Below are positions 26,404 through 37,290 of a stretch of 64,000 nt of DNA, piece after piece; within the stretch, counting starts at the first letter, position 1; each line of letters starts with the position of its first letter. The notes beneath the pieces are model-generated. The model ran no database searches. It was not told the origin of the DNA and worked only from the letters and a program-made list of their open reading frames with translations. The translations under genes were made by a program, and so were the position numbers. This DNA is from Romanomermis culicivorax. Lineage: Eukaryota > Nematoda > Enoplea > Mermithida > Mermithidae. The stretch lies in assembly GCA_963922205.1 (NCBI GenBank), contig CAWUHX010000242.1, positions 310,001-374,000 on the forward strand, read 5' to 3'.

Positions 26404-29400
26404 TTTTTGGAAGCGCGAAATAATTGTCGACGAGGGATGGCGGCCGGCGGTTCGGGTAAGGCGTCGAATCGTTCGGCGGCGTCTCGCAAACTAAGCCGAC
26501 CGATCAAAACGTTGGCGGCTAAGTCACGAGAAAGTTCGGCCAATTTTTGCCGCTCGCGGCCGGCGTCGGCGATTTTCTCCCTCCGGCGTTTCGACTTTTC
26601 GATGAGCAAATTTTTTTTCGCTTCCTGAAAAATACCTTTTTTCAATGTAAAAATTTGAGTATTCTTAACGGATGCCCAGAGGTCTGAGGGGGGTCGGGCG
26701 ACTTTTTTGGGCCGGGGGCCAGTAATTCCCAAAATTTTGGGCGGGAGGGGTCTCTGGAGGAAAAAAATCGATTTTTTCACGAAAGAAGTTCGTAAGATAG
26801 TTCAAAAAATAGTAATTTTTTCTAAAAAGACCGAAAAAGGCATTCATGGCGCGGAACGCCGAGAAAATTGACGTTTTTGACTATTTTTTTCAAAATTTGA
26901 CATTTTTCAGTATTTTTCCGACCAAATGTATGGACGTCCCTATGGCTACCATATGGCTAGCCATAGGATCCTGGGGAGGGAGTCACCCAATGGCTAGGCA
27001 TATGGCCGACGATTTCTGGGGGGGGGCGGTTCCCATAGCACTTCCCCCCAATTACATGCATGATTCCTTAATGTCAACGCCTGGCGTCCACAGTAAGACG
27101 ACCGACGTTTTCCAATCTAGCGGAAATACACACCTGCCGTTAATATTTCCATTCCAGTCATTTAAATCTTGAAGTAATTACGTCAATCACAGTAGCTATA
27201 GACTGCTGAATAAGCAAGTTCATGCTTTCATCCAATGCTCATTTTGATATCTGTTTGATAACTGTAGACGTCAACGGTTGACGCTGCGGAAGATGGAACA
27301 AACTGGATTGAACTTCAGCAAAAAACATAATTTTCAATAAACAATGATATGAAAAAACATCTTCTGGGGGAAAAACAAGCACAAATTTCAGCATAGAAAT
27401 GCAGGTTAATCAGCAAAACATTGATGTTTTGTTTCATTGATGAAAAATTTATTAAAAATGGATCAATAATATCAAATGATTGATACGAAAACGAATCTTT
27501 AGAATCTAATAATTTCGAAAAAATTGAATTACAGACTGAGCATTTTTAAATTCGTCGAGAATTTTGTTTTTTTTTTCTAATGGAAATTCGATGAATTAAG
27601 GTATTTAGAATGTCATTGGAACATACATGCACATAGTCGGGGTAGGAGGGTAACCCACCTACCTGAGAACCTGGCCACCCCCTGGTCCAAAAAAATCGCC
27701 AAACGCCCCCATGAACTTTTTCCAAAACAGCTTTTCTGATGAGTTTGTGCATATTTTGTATAAAAAACAAGCTTTCAAAATTTTTTCTGTTTTTTTGCTC
27801 GCCCACTGCATAAAAAGTTCAAGGACCCTCCCCCCCCTAAAAAATTCTTGCCGTGCACGTCTCCATTCGAAAATTTAAAGGACGTTCCATTGATCGAATA
27901 AGATTTTTAAGATAGTTTAAATATGACTAAAACTTTTCAAAATGGTCCTTTACTTCTACCTCGATGCTCACAAATCGACAAAAAAAGACAAAGACAAAAA
28001 GACACTTAAAAAATCTGATTCCTGTTCCAAATCGGGTTTTTGAAGGAAATTTTTACCAATAACCTTTCGCCATACTCCCTGTTACACAGGAGCTTAAATT
28101 TTCAACACTTGATAGCACAGGTGCAACGGAACTCTGCATTCTATAGGGCAGTTATTACGTGATTTCTTAGAAAAAAACCGCAAACAGTTCAAAAAATAGT
28201 AGTTTCTATGCAAAAAACGTGAAAATATGTATTAATGACGTGGAAATCCCAAAAAAATCGGGACTTTTGATTGTTTTAGTCAAAAATGGCAATTTTCTGC
28301 CGATATTTATTACCGAAAAAGCTTTCTTCGGAAATTTTCATTTTTAACGATTTTTTCGTTCCAAAAAGATCCCTTTCTACCGAAAAATTTATATCTTGGA
28401 CAATTTTCCTAAAAATTGATATTTTTGACAGTTTTTCCTTCTCAACAATGACATTTTGGACCAAATTTTGAATTTTTGACCGTTTTCCGTTTTAACATGA
28501 CAATCTTCTATCAAAAAATTAGTTTTCGTCAATTCATAAATGACCATATTCTGCTGAAAAATAAAATTTTTGACCGTTTCCTTTAAAAAAATGACATTTT
28601 TGGCGTAAAATTGACGTTTTAAAGATTTATTCTTCAAAAAGTGACTAGTTGTTATTCAAAAAATTTTTTTTGAAAAATGATCATTTTCTATCTAAAAATT
28701 GAATCGAACAGTTTTTAAAAGATTCAAATTTTTGACCCTTTTTTCGTTCAAATGTTGAGAGTGGCCAAAGCAGCCACCTCAACTACGAATTGTTGCAAAA
28801 AGAGAGCGCCTTTCCCGCTGCTCGGTTGGCTCAGTTGGATAGAGCATGCGGACGGTAGCCGCAAGGTCCCTGGTTCAAGTCCCAGACCGAGCCTAACTTT
28901 TACTGAAGACCCGAGTAGCGGGGAACAGGTTGCCTCAACACTGGTGGCCCCTAACAGGAATATTTTCCACCACCCAAAAGTTATCATTTTGACCGTTCTG
29001 TTTTCAAAAATGATCATTTTCTACCGGACTTTGACGTTTTTAACGCTGTCTGTTCAAAAATTTAGCATTTTCTACTGAAAAAATGAATTTCAAATTTTTT
29101 CCTTCAAAAAAATTAACACTTTTCGCCGAAAAACATACGTGTTATGGGGTTTGGGGGACCCAGCGGGCGAAAAAAATCCGAACTTTTTCCTTCAACGAAC
29201 CCTCGAAAATTTTCTTATCATCCCCAGACCTGCGAATTCTGTTACATACATGTGTTTGCACTAAACTTCGCTTCCAAACCCTACTACTTGGAACCGGACA
29301 AACTTAATGTAAATTCCACGCCGGTGTTTTTTTTGCACGAGCTCTTTTGCACGGTACAAAAAAATCACCAAAAAAGTTTTGCACGCCGAAAAATTTTTTT

Positions 29401-32400
29401 GTACTATAAACAGGGTTTTTTTTGTGCAACATGAGATAATACGTTTGGGATGATGAAAACTATTATACATTACATTATAGGTGAAGGTAGACATTCTGAA
29501 AGCCGCGTCTGAGCTATGTAATGCATACTAATGATCAGAGCACTCTATGGGGGGGGGGTATTACCCCCGTCTTAGATTTGGAAATTCATTTACTACCCCC
29601 ATAAAAACAGCTCACTATAGCAAAAAAATTTGGTAGACCTCATCCTTTCCTCAGTAGAGTATAGTAACTCGAGAAAAGTTGCACAATGTGTGCTTGAGAG
29701 GAATTACTCACTGGTCTTTTTGACACATTTACTAAGCAAATGATAATGGGAAAGTATGCAACTTCTGTGCCATATAGCGATTTTTAGGAAAGGATATCAG
29801 CACATTAATATATACTACTTGTAGGAAATCATTATATATATAATTGGGAGATCAAATAATGACTTATGTATATGTGATTCATAAAAAAATCGCCCCTTGG
29901 GAAGAAAAACATTATGTTCTTGAAATTCTTCTTCTTCATACTCTCCTTTCCTTTTTCCCGCTTCTGCGTTGGGGCTTCTGCGCGCATATGGTCATATTTC
30001 TCCACCCAAGCTGTGGCATACTTTCCTGCTATGAGTTAAGAATGCGAGGTCCGTTGATGTGGATCAGGAGTGGTACCTGGTTTCAAGCTCGTGGTTCATA
30101 ATCTAAGGGGATTAATAATAGTATAGCCACATTGAGCATCAGCACTTTCAATTGGAGGCACTGTTCCAACCCTTATCAGTGATGGAATAAGCTCATACTA
30201 CTGAAGATGCTGGTTCAAATAATGTTTCCAAAAGTATGTTGTGCACGATTCTTGAAATGTGCAGGAATCAATTGACAAACCAATCTTCAAAGTGTGACCA
30301 TTGTCTGCGTATAATTAGTATATTCAAGTTGCATGATTGGGAGCTGGAAAAAGGGGGTTGAAATAGTAAATGGTGTTTGACCATAAAAAGCGTAAAGTGG
30401 GGGCATTATTCATTCTTGTAAGTTGAGAATTGTTTTGTTGTTAGAGTACTACAACACCCCCCTCTGCAGAAAAACTGGGAGCAAAAAAAAGGTCACGGCA
30501 TATTTCAAGTACTACCCTTAAAATTTACGATTTTACCCCTACCTAAATTTTCGATCTTGGGGACCTCTGCTAATGATTACTAAAGTTATAACCGGCGCGC
30601 AGCACCGGAAAATTTTGAGATTATTACCTTCTAAAATGCACCAAGTTGATGTGTTGATCTTCCTCAAAAAATGTATGAAGAAAAATTGGGATCTTCCTTC
30701 ATTAGATATAATGATAATTGAAGATCGCCAATTAGACATGAAATAATACGTTTAAGACGATGAAAACTATTAAAAATTAGTGATAAGTGAAGGTAGACAT
30801 GCTAAAAGTCGCGCCAGAGCTTGACAATAAGTAATAATTATTATTAAAGTTATAACCGGCGCGATGCACCGGAAAATTTTGAAATTAGGGTCTCCTAAAA
30901 TGCACCAAAATGTATCTTTTCTATATGAAAACACCAAATTTTTTTCCACAATTGATAAATATTTTTTTGCATGGTGCAAAAAACCTGAAAAAAAAGTTTT
31001 GCACGAGCGGAAAAAGTTTTGCGCAGTGGAAAAAAAATTTGTTCCACGCTAAAAATCATAACTTAGTAGAGGAATTTTAAATATGCAATTTCCAAGCACA
31101 CATGTGACGGGGCCCCGAGGTAGTGATGAACCGATGCATCGGCATCGGCCGATTGTTGCGTATTTCTGCCATCGGCCGATGTTTTGCCAACTTTTTGTTA
31201 CAATTAATGCTGGTGCTTATGCTTAAAAAACAGACTGGCCACATTATATTTTACATTTACTTTAGTAGATGTAAAATTAATAATATAATAATAGTAATAA
31301 TTTTAAATTTATTTAGCAACTACAGGTTGCATTTTGTACATGTTACAGCCGATGCATCGGCAATCGGACATCGATGCCATCGGTGACCCTGGCCGATGCA
31401 TCGGCCGATGGCAAATTTTTGGCCATCGGTCCATCACTACCCCGAGGTCTATGGGGTGGGGGGTCAGGCGACTTTTTTGGGGCCAAGGGTCAGTGATAAC
31501 TCAAAATTTTAATGGGAATGGTCCCTGAAAGAAAAAAATTTAATCTCTTTGACCAAAAAAGTCCAAAAATAGACGCCCGAAGATTTCTGGGGGGGGGGGG
31601 TGGTTCCTATAGCACTTTGCCCAAATTACGTGCAAGCTTCCAAGACTTCTCACCATTAGGCTCCTATTTTCCACATTTTCCTTTTCTAAAGGCAAAAAAT
31701 AGGAAACGAACGGTGTTTTTATCGTCGTCGATTTTGAATTTCCGACCATTTTTGGTAGAAAATTTGCGTTAGAATTTGAGCGAAGTTCTCGTTTTTGTTT
31801 ATTCTCAACAAAAAATCCATCTGAATTGGTAGTCAATTTCGTAATTTGCGTATTATCCGTCGACGTTGTAATTGTGGAATCGTCGGAAAATTTTCTTTCC
31901 CTATCGCGCGGTCGCCTATTGACGAAAATTTTATTCAAAATTGGTCGTTTTTCTTGTTCGATTTGTAAATTATTGGACGAAAACGATTTTTCCACGTGCC
32001 AAAGTTTTCTATTTTTAGATTTTTGGGGGGAAGATGTTAAATTGAACGTGTTTAGACTAGAAGATCTTTTAGAAGAATCGATGGAATTATTATTATTGAA
32101 TTTAATTAAAAATTCTTCCAAAGCTTCTCGTTTCGTCTTTTCTTCGTCCAACTTTTTTTTGTACAGTTTTCTTTGTTTCCTCAACAATTTTTTCAACGTC
32201 GAATAGTCCAATAAACCGTCGTTTAAGCTTAATATTGTAGAATTTGCCGTACTATTCGTATCTTTAGTCGACGATGATTCTAAGCTTGTCGATTTGGAAC
32301 AATCTTTAGGAATAGGAGATTCTACATTCGTTGATTTGGAATAATCTTTAATAGGCGATTCCACATTCGTTGATTTCGAACAGTCTTTAAAAATAGGCGA

Positions 32401-35307
32401 TTCTACATTCTTCGATACGGCTAATTCTTGAGGCAAAACTAAAGGCGGAATTTCCGGAATTTTTTCGCTAGAAATTTCTTCAAAATCCAATAAATTAGAT
32501 CGTTGTTTAATTCTTAAACGTTGAGCCATATTACGATAATAATTCCTTATTTCTATTATACAATCGTCCGTATTATTATTGTCATACTTTTTCTTCACAA
32601 CGACCAAATCTTTACCATTTTTATTATTAGCGCCAAAGTTACCATTGGTAACAAAAGCGGCGTAGTCGTCGTTTTCGTCTGTCGAAAAACTGGTCGGCCG
32701 TTCGCCAAAATTGCCCAGTGTCGAAGAACAACTATTACAACTAGAGTCTAAAATACAAAAAGCTAGATCAATAATCGGCTTTTCACAAAAACCATGTTCC
32801 TCCAGCATATTGTGTACAAAATTGGAACGGCGAACCATGGAGAACACATGCGGAGTTAATCATCCGTGAGACGGACGGAAAAAAATCCGAACAAAAGAAG
32901 GAAAATCATACATGGAAAAATGAAAACATGCGTTCATGAGCCGCTAGTTTTTAGATGTTGTTCTATGCACAAGATATTTGGATCATGGATTAAATGACGC
33001 TAATGAACAGTTGGACTTTTTACTAAATAAAAATTTATAGAAAAAACTGTGATTCACTAGTACAGGTTACGATGATACGACATGCAGACATGAAGTTTCC
33101 GTGTGAAAAACTGAAGTAGATAAGCTATCTGAGGAACAAAATCACAACAGTCGAACTACACTGCATGTATTTTTCGGTACGCCGTTTTTTGGACCATCCT
33201 GTACTGAAGGAGCAACATGTTTTTAAAATCTTTCAAAGTTTATGTTGCGTTTTTAAAACTATCAGATATCTAAGATAAGCTGATTTCTGCAAAAATTTAC
33301 ATTTTTTTAGTACTAAAGACCTGTTATGTCCCAGTGCCACCATTTTTGCCACTGCCGATGCCAATCATACACGTTTTTTACCTATTTATTATGAATCTTT
33401 TTATGAATTAATCTGCACAATATTTATTTTTCTGTTTTTTCATTTTTTAATTTAGTTAAATTATGCATAAATTTTGAACATGGCAACTTCTAATCACTCC
33501 ACTGTTATACGGAATTTTTTTACTAATGAAAGGCAATTTGTAAACATACATGCACGTGGAAGGTTTGACCCCCCCGCAGACTTTGATTGACTCCCAGCAG
33601 ATTTGACTAACCCAGCAATGATTGAGAAGATAATGAAGTAAATCGAGCAAGAGAGAAGAAAAAGTCGTCATAAAAATGGAATAATGCTGCAGTTTAACCA
33701 TTTTTCTAAACAAAGCATACTGGATTCCAAAAAAGTAAAATTAAAACTTGAAAAAGTGCAGTATAAACAAAAAATTTCACATATTTGACTTATACAGGTT
33801 AAAGAATACGCTGCTTGGATGTTGGAAGACTTTTCCTTTCGTTATCAAGAACGGAAAAACACTTTGTATTCCACCCCCTGTCCTGGCTGATCCCCAGAAG
33901 AATTTATATGCTGTGCATGTATGTAACTATTCCACTAAAGAAAATAGTCGGGGTGGCCAACATAAACACGGGTTTCGGGCCATACATGTAACAAGGCCCT
34001 GAGGTCTGGGGGTCGAAAGACTTTTTTGGGGCTGGGGGTCACTGATTCCCAAAATTCTAGGGGGGAGGGGTCTCTCAAAAATTTGATTTTACCACTAAAA
34101 ACGACTGAAAACGGTTCAAAAAATAGTAATTTTTATCTTTAAAAACAGTAAAAAATGTATTCAATGCATGGGTGCTGAAAAATTGACATTTTTCATTGAA
34201 AAATTTGCATTTTTCAGTATTTTTCCAAAACAAAAGTATGAGGGTCCCTATGGCAACCATAGGGCTAGCCATAGGATTAGAAAATCTTGGCTGGAAGGGG
34301 GGTCGCCCAATGGCTAGCCATATGGCCGACGATTTCTGGGGAGGGTCCCATAGCACTACCCTTCAATTACATGTATGGTTCGGGCACAGCCATCTGAAAA
34401 AGCACTTGGCGACTCATCCACTGATTAAAAGCCACTTCAAACATTCACCAAAGGCTACATAAAATTTAGAGAAGTTTCAAGAAGCACTTTTACCAAATGA
34501 TAAATAAAACTTATTGCAAGCTGAATCAACTCGTTCGAATAAGCAGTATTATATATTGAGGCGTTTAATGGAACAAAAGTTTCCCATAATGGCCACGCTT
34601 CAAGCTGACAAAAAGCTTTTGCTGCGGGATGACCGGTGGACCCTATCTGCCAACAACAAAAATCGAAGATCCAATGGACTATTGGAAAATCTGTTCACTT
34701 GGAAACCTCCCATGATGATTTTTATGTGCCCCACCAACAAGTGCATCTAGCGAACGTTTATTCAGTACAAGTGGTATTATTTGCTCAGACGTTAGGACAA
34801 GATTATTGCCAGAAAACTTGAAATGTTAGTGTATTTGTCGAAAAATTTGAGGATTATAAAAGTTGATAAAGAATCATGGAAATAAATTGATTTCAGCATC
34901 TCTTTCTTATTTTTTTGAGTATGTATTATATTCATCAACATGTATATAATATTCAAAGTAATTGCTGGTGCCAAAACCGGTGGCACCTGCCAGTGCCAAA
35001 TACCATGGCACCTGCGCCAGTGCCATGGACATCCGTACTAAAGACCCAAAATTCAACAAGAAAATTCATGAAATCGAAATTTTTCATGAATTAATTAATA
35101 TTACACTTTAAAATTTTCACTCTTAATTCTGATTTGTGAATAACACATATCTAAGCTTAAAAAGAAAAAAAAAAGTCTTCAAATCATTACTTTTTTCGGG
35201 CGAAACTTCATGAGCAGCGTCTTTGGTTACTGCAAGAACAGTCTTGTCGTTGTTGAAGGCACAAAAATTGTACATATTTTTAGAATCGAATTTCGGCTTT
35301 AAACTAG
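26404..35307 (-). CDS. Unrecognised minus-strand multi-exon protein (partial; three exons)
   Basis: Exons in transcription order: 35307-35191, 32747-31654, 26624-26404. Each has a good border: acceptors aatttcag, gtattttag and tatttttcag; donors gtaatg, gtgaga and gtttga. Phases agree across both junctions. Visible protein is about 475 residues. Exon one contains SKNMYNFCAFNNDKTVLAVT. The large exon is Ser/Asn/Lys-rich, with a threefold repeat around STNVESPI and a coiled-coil-like segment LKKLLRKQRKLYKKKLDEEK. The GC-rich third exon is charged and helical (EKSKRRREKIADAGRERQKL, then LSLRDAAERFDALPEPP). I do not recognise the family; it looks like a disordered scaffold or regulator. Both ends of the gene are missing. 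An alternative start at ATG 32838 would give 395 residues from the large exon alone. The exon boundaries are well supported, but membership in one gene is inferred. Confidence 0.6.
26660..27063. mobile_element. MULE-like MITE, degraded left end
   Basis: Shares with 33982-34376, 36047-36473 and 38447-38860 the blocks 'aggtctgaggggggtcgggc', 'gacttttttgggccgggggc', 'ttgacatttttcagtatttt', 'atggctaccat', 'ggctagccataggat', 'tatggccgacgatttctggg' and a terminal 'aattacatgcat'. The left TIR is eroded. It lies upstream, on the minus strand, of the 26404-26624 exon, within the intron. Confidence 0.65.
27064..28739. other. Gene-free stretch with the second copy of the 26.2-kb repeat
   Basis: Within the large minus-strand intron. 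27620-27870 is the repeat copy noted above. 28.2-28.7 kb is a loose array of 'aaaaatgacatttt', 'tgaccgttt' and 'ttctaccgaaaaat' units that continues to about 29.1 kb. No coding exon is recognised. Confidence 0.45.
28740..28965 (+). repeat. tRNA-derived SINE-like insert
   Basis: A GC-rich island inside an AT-rich array. It consists of a 5' hairpin (GTTGAG..GTGGCC / GGCCAC-like pairing at 28755-28790), a tRNA-like core (28820-28892), and a 3' segment 'ctgaagacccgagtagcggg' followed by 'gttgcctcaacactggtgg'. The flanking array has the same composition on both sides, consistent with insertion. Confidence 0.5.
28820..28892 (+). tRNA. tRNA-like sequence, near-complete cloverleaf, probable pseudogene
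   Basis: Seven of seven acceptor pairs (GCTCGGT/ACCGAGC), a perfect D stem (GCTC/GAGC) with loop AGTTGGATA, and a perfect 5-bp anticodon stem (TGCGG/CCGCA) with loop ACGGTAG. Two faults are visible. Position 33 is C, not the conserved T, and the T arm (CTGG TTCAAGTC CCAG) lacks one base so only four pairs form. If read normally the anticodon would be GGT (Thr). These faults favour a pseudo-tRNA or SINE head over a working gene. Confidence 0.5.
28966..31097. repeat. R1 fragments and gene-free intron
   Basis: Pieces of the dispersed family R1 (see 50255-51020) occur at 29430-29510, 30590-30650 and 30735-30905. They carry 'gataatacgtttaagatgat', 'gtgaaggtagacatgctaaa' and 'aaagttataaccggcgcg'. 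Near 29.33-29.40 kb and 30.97-31.04 kb are 'ttttgcacg' clusters. No gene is recognised. Confidence 0.55.
31098..31635. mobile_element. MULE-like MITE with a nested hAT element
   Basis: Left end ACACATGTGA at 31098 and right end TTACGTGCAA at 31635 are variants of the family TIR ATACATGTAA/TTACATGTAT. Internal blocks 'gtctatggggtggggggtca', 'gcgacttttttggggccaag' and 'gatttctgggggggg' match the other copies. The hAT element at 31121-31439 splits it 23 bp from the left end. Confidence 0.65.
31121..31439. mobile_element. Non-autonomous hAT-type element, 319 bp, perfect 8-bp TSD
   Basis: Starts TAGTGATGAACCGATG and ends CATCGGTCCATCACTA. The outer eight bases TAGTGATG pair perfectly, and the pairing continues with one mismatch. 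The flanks are CCCCGAGG at 31113-31120 and CCCCGAGG at 31440-31447. An 8-bp duplication with a T/C-A-G-N-G start is the hAT signature. Both subterminal regions are full of CCGATGCATCGG palindromes, candidate transposase-binding repeats. It has no coding capacity. Confidence 0.85.
33748..34835 (+). pseudogene. hAT transposase (BED finger plus C-terminal dimerisation region), broken
   Basis: Before 33981 one frame gives YAVHVCNYSTKENSRGGQHK, and after 34377 another gives HSHLKKHLATHP. Together these are the two halves of a BED-type zinc finger, separated by a MITE. From 34545, LRRLMEQKFPIMATLQADK and later DPMDYWKICSLGNL recall ZBED/hAT transposases. From 34725, PPTSASSERLFSTSGIICSD and VRTRLLPENLK form the canonical hAT C-terminal dimerisation block. 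Several frame changes are needed, and most of the RNase H-like core is absent. Confidence 0.75.
33982..34376. mobile_element. MULE-like MITE inside the hAT BED finger
   Basis: TIR ATACATGTAA (33982-33991) and TTACATGTAT (34367-34376). Flanking ten-mers GTTTCGGGCC and GGTTCGGGCA match at 8 of 10 positions, consistent with an old 9-10-bp duplication. Internal blocks are shared with the other family members. Confidence 0.75.
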
Positions 35308-35749
35308 CTGAAATTAAAAAAAACGAAAAATAACCACATTAATCGGTTAATTATGGAATCTTTTTTCGTCACATTGAATGTGAATCTTATTGGCAGAAGA
35401 GCTAAAACTCCCTATTCCCCGTTGAAAGCCACGACCAAATGATAAAACAAAATGACTAATGGGACACGACCTTTTTGATCCGTCATACAATCAATAAGTG
35501 CGGATAAAGTGAACAATCGTGAATTTGTTAGCATTTTAGGTGAACACGAAAATTGTGCTCTGTACAAAAACTTTTGAGAGTCGTAAAAACAAACAGCGAT
35601 GTCAAAATGGAATTTGAATATGAAATATTTTAAATTATGGAAAATTTAAAATAGAGGAATGTTTGCTAACTAGTTCCTCTTCTTAGATGACGTTCTAAAT
35701 AGCTTAAAAAATTGACAAATATCGGCATAAAAAAAACTACGATACTCGA

Positions 35750-35907
35750 CAGGACCGTGCACAAGGGGGGGGGGCGGAGCAGCCGCCCCCCCCCCCCATT
35801 GAGGCAGAATGCAAAATGCAAACGTAAAATCATCATTTTCTGTGGCTATTCAGTAAAAAAAATTTAGTCCGCCCCTCCCCCATGAAAAAATCTTGCGCAC
35901 TCCCCTG
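35750..35907. mobile_element. hAT-type MITE (CAGGGCCGTG family), 158 bp
   Basis: Ends CAGGACCGTGCACAAG and CTTGCGCACTCCCCTG. Flanks ATACTCGA (35742-35749) and ATACTTGA (35908-35915) give an 8-bp duplication with one mismatch. It contains the self-complementary G10-plus/C10-plus tracts around 'cggagcagccg'. Same family as 41196-42238 and 44702-44865. Confidence 0.8.
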
Positions 35908-36046
35908 ATACTTGATATATGAACAATCCTCAAATTTCAGCCAAGCTAAAATCTAAGAAAAGCCTTGATTTTTCTCCACATCAAGTTTAACATGCCTCGA
36001 ATTTTTTTTATTTTCACAAAATTGTGTTACTTTTTGATTCACGAGC

Positions 36047-36473
36047 ATACATGTAGCGCGACCCCGAAGCATGTGGCGAGGTGGATCAGGCGATTTTTTG
36101 GGCCGGGGTCAGTGATTCTCCAAAATTTTATGGGAACGGCTTTCTGAATGACAAGAAATTCGATTTTTTTTCAAAAAAATTCCGAAAAGTATTTCAAAAT
36201 TTTTATCTAAAAAACTGCAAAAAAACGCATTCATGGTGCGAAGCGACGAGAAAATTGACGTTTTTGACCATTTTTTGCTCAAAAATTGACATTTTAAATA
36301 AAAGATTGACATTATTCAGTATTTTTCTGATCAAAAGCATTGGGGTCCCTATGTCTATCATACAACTAGCCATAGAATTGGAAAATCCTGTAGGTAAGAG
36401 ATCGCCTAATGGCTAAGAATATGGTCGACGATTCCAGAGGGCGTTCCTACGACACTCCGCTAACTACACGTAT
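36047..36473. mobile_element. MULE-like MITE, diverged copy
   Basis: Ends ATACATGTAG and CTACACGTAT. Internal blocks 'aggtggatcaggcga', 'ttttttgggccggggtcagt', 'ttgacattattcagtatttt' and 'atggtcgacgatt' follow the family order. No target duplication is recognisable, so this looks like an older copy. Confidence 0.65.
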
Positions 36474-37049
36474 CGTTAGAGATATCAATTTCCCAATAAA
36501 AATTGGTGACTTTGGGCAAAAAAGGTCACAACTGTCAATTTCACGGTAGAAAATAGGCATTTTGAACAAAAATTCTTTACATTTTCAAGGTTGGAAATAA
36601 AATGTTCGCAATTATTTCAGAATACAAACTCTAAATTTAAGCTAGAATAATGTTTTTGTCCTTTTTCAAATTTTAATGCAAAAATTAACGTTCAAAACGT
36701 GTAAAACTCTGAGCTATAAGAAAAATTTGTGGACAAGAGATTGGTGAGGAAACCCAATTTTGGGCCAAATGCCGGCTGTGAACGATTAAAAATAGATGAA
36801 GTTAATTGGTAAAAATGTATTTTGAGACTTCTAAAACGCCGGAAAATTCATTTTTTCAGCCTATTCCTCAACAACTATCGATTATCGCTCGTTAACTTTT
36901 CGCCTTTTGGCAAATTTTTCCACCATTTTACCAACCATGATTATACATCATCAAAAGAAATTGATTTCAAATGATATAAGGCATAAAAAAGCTCGGCAGG
37001 TAATTTTTTCTAAGATTCTAATACCGATAAAAAAATCGTATTTTGATAC

Positions 37050-37290
37050 TATAGAAACTTTTTAACATTTATTCTTTAATAAAAAGTGTAATTTTTCTGT
37101 GAATCCAATAAGTTTTCAGTCGGGCGCAGTGTTTTTTTGTGTCAAAACATGGCTTTTGGCACAATGGAATGACACAAAAAATTTTGAGAGTTTGTGCCGA
37201 TTGACAAAAAAATCTTTTTAACTGGTCAATGACTGAATTTTCTTGATTTTTTGGCGTTTTAGGGACCGAAAATGTAAAATTTCTCGGCGC
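37050..37290 (-). repeat. Dispersed repeat with GTGCCAATTGGCAC-type palindromes
   Basis: Reverse-oriented relative of 47455-47745. It shares 'ccaaaaccatg/ catggcttttgg', 'ggcacaa', 'atttttttgtcaatcggcac' and 'gaccgaaaatgtaaaattt'. A related short cluster occurs at 45600-45665. Confidence 0.5.

Larger units (their letters stand above)
33322..35034 (+). mobile_element. Decayed hAT element of about 1.7 kb
   Basis: The insert is flanked by the direct repeat GTACTAAAGACC (33310-33321 and 35035-35046), which should contain the target duplication. The left end has 'tgttatgtcccagtgccacc'; the right end has 'tgccatggacatcc'. The subterminal regions contain TGGCACC/GGTGCCA repeats. It encloses BED-finger and hAT-dimerisation remnants (next entry). 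It lies in the intron between the 35307-35191 and 32747-31654 exons. Confidence 0.65.

Noticed and set aside
26846..27172. 108-codon plus frame with Met/Trp-rich sequence
   Set aside because: It is a reading of the MULE-like MITE; the same peptide style appears in other copies (34.2 kb, 36.1 kb).
28748..29078. Frames of 89 and 108 codons around 28.8-29.0 kb
   Set aside because: They overlap the tRNA-like core and its SINE-like flanks.
31540..31653. C-terminal extension of the large minus-strand exon to the stop at 31540
   Set aside because: It reads into the MITE with its G-run; a strong donor (ATG/gtgaga) at 31653 is the likelier exon end.
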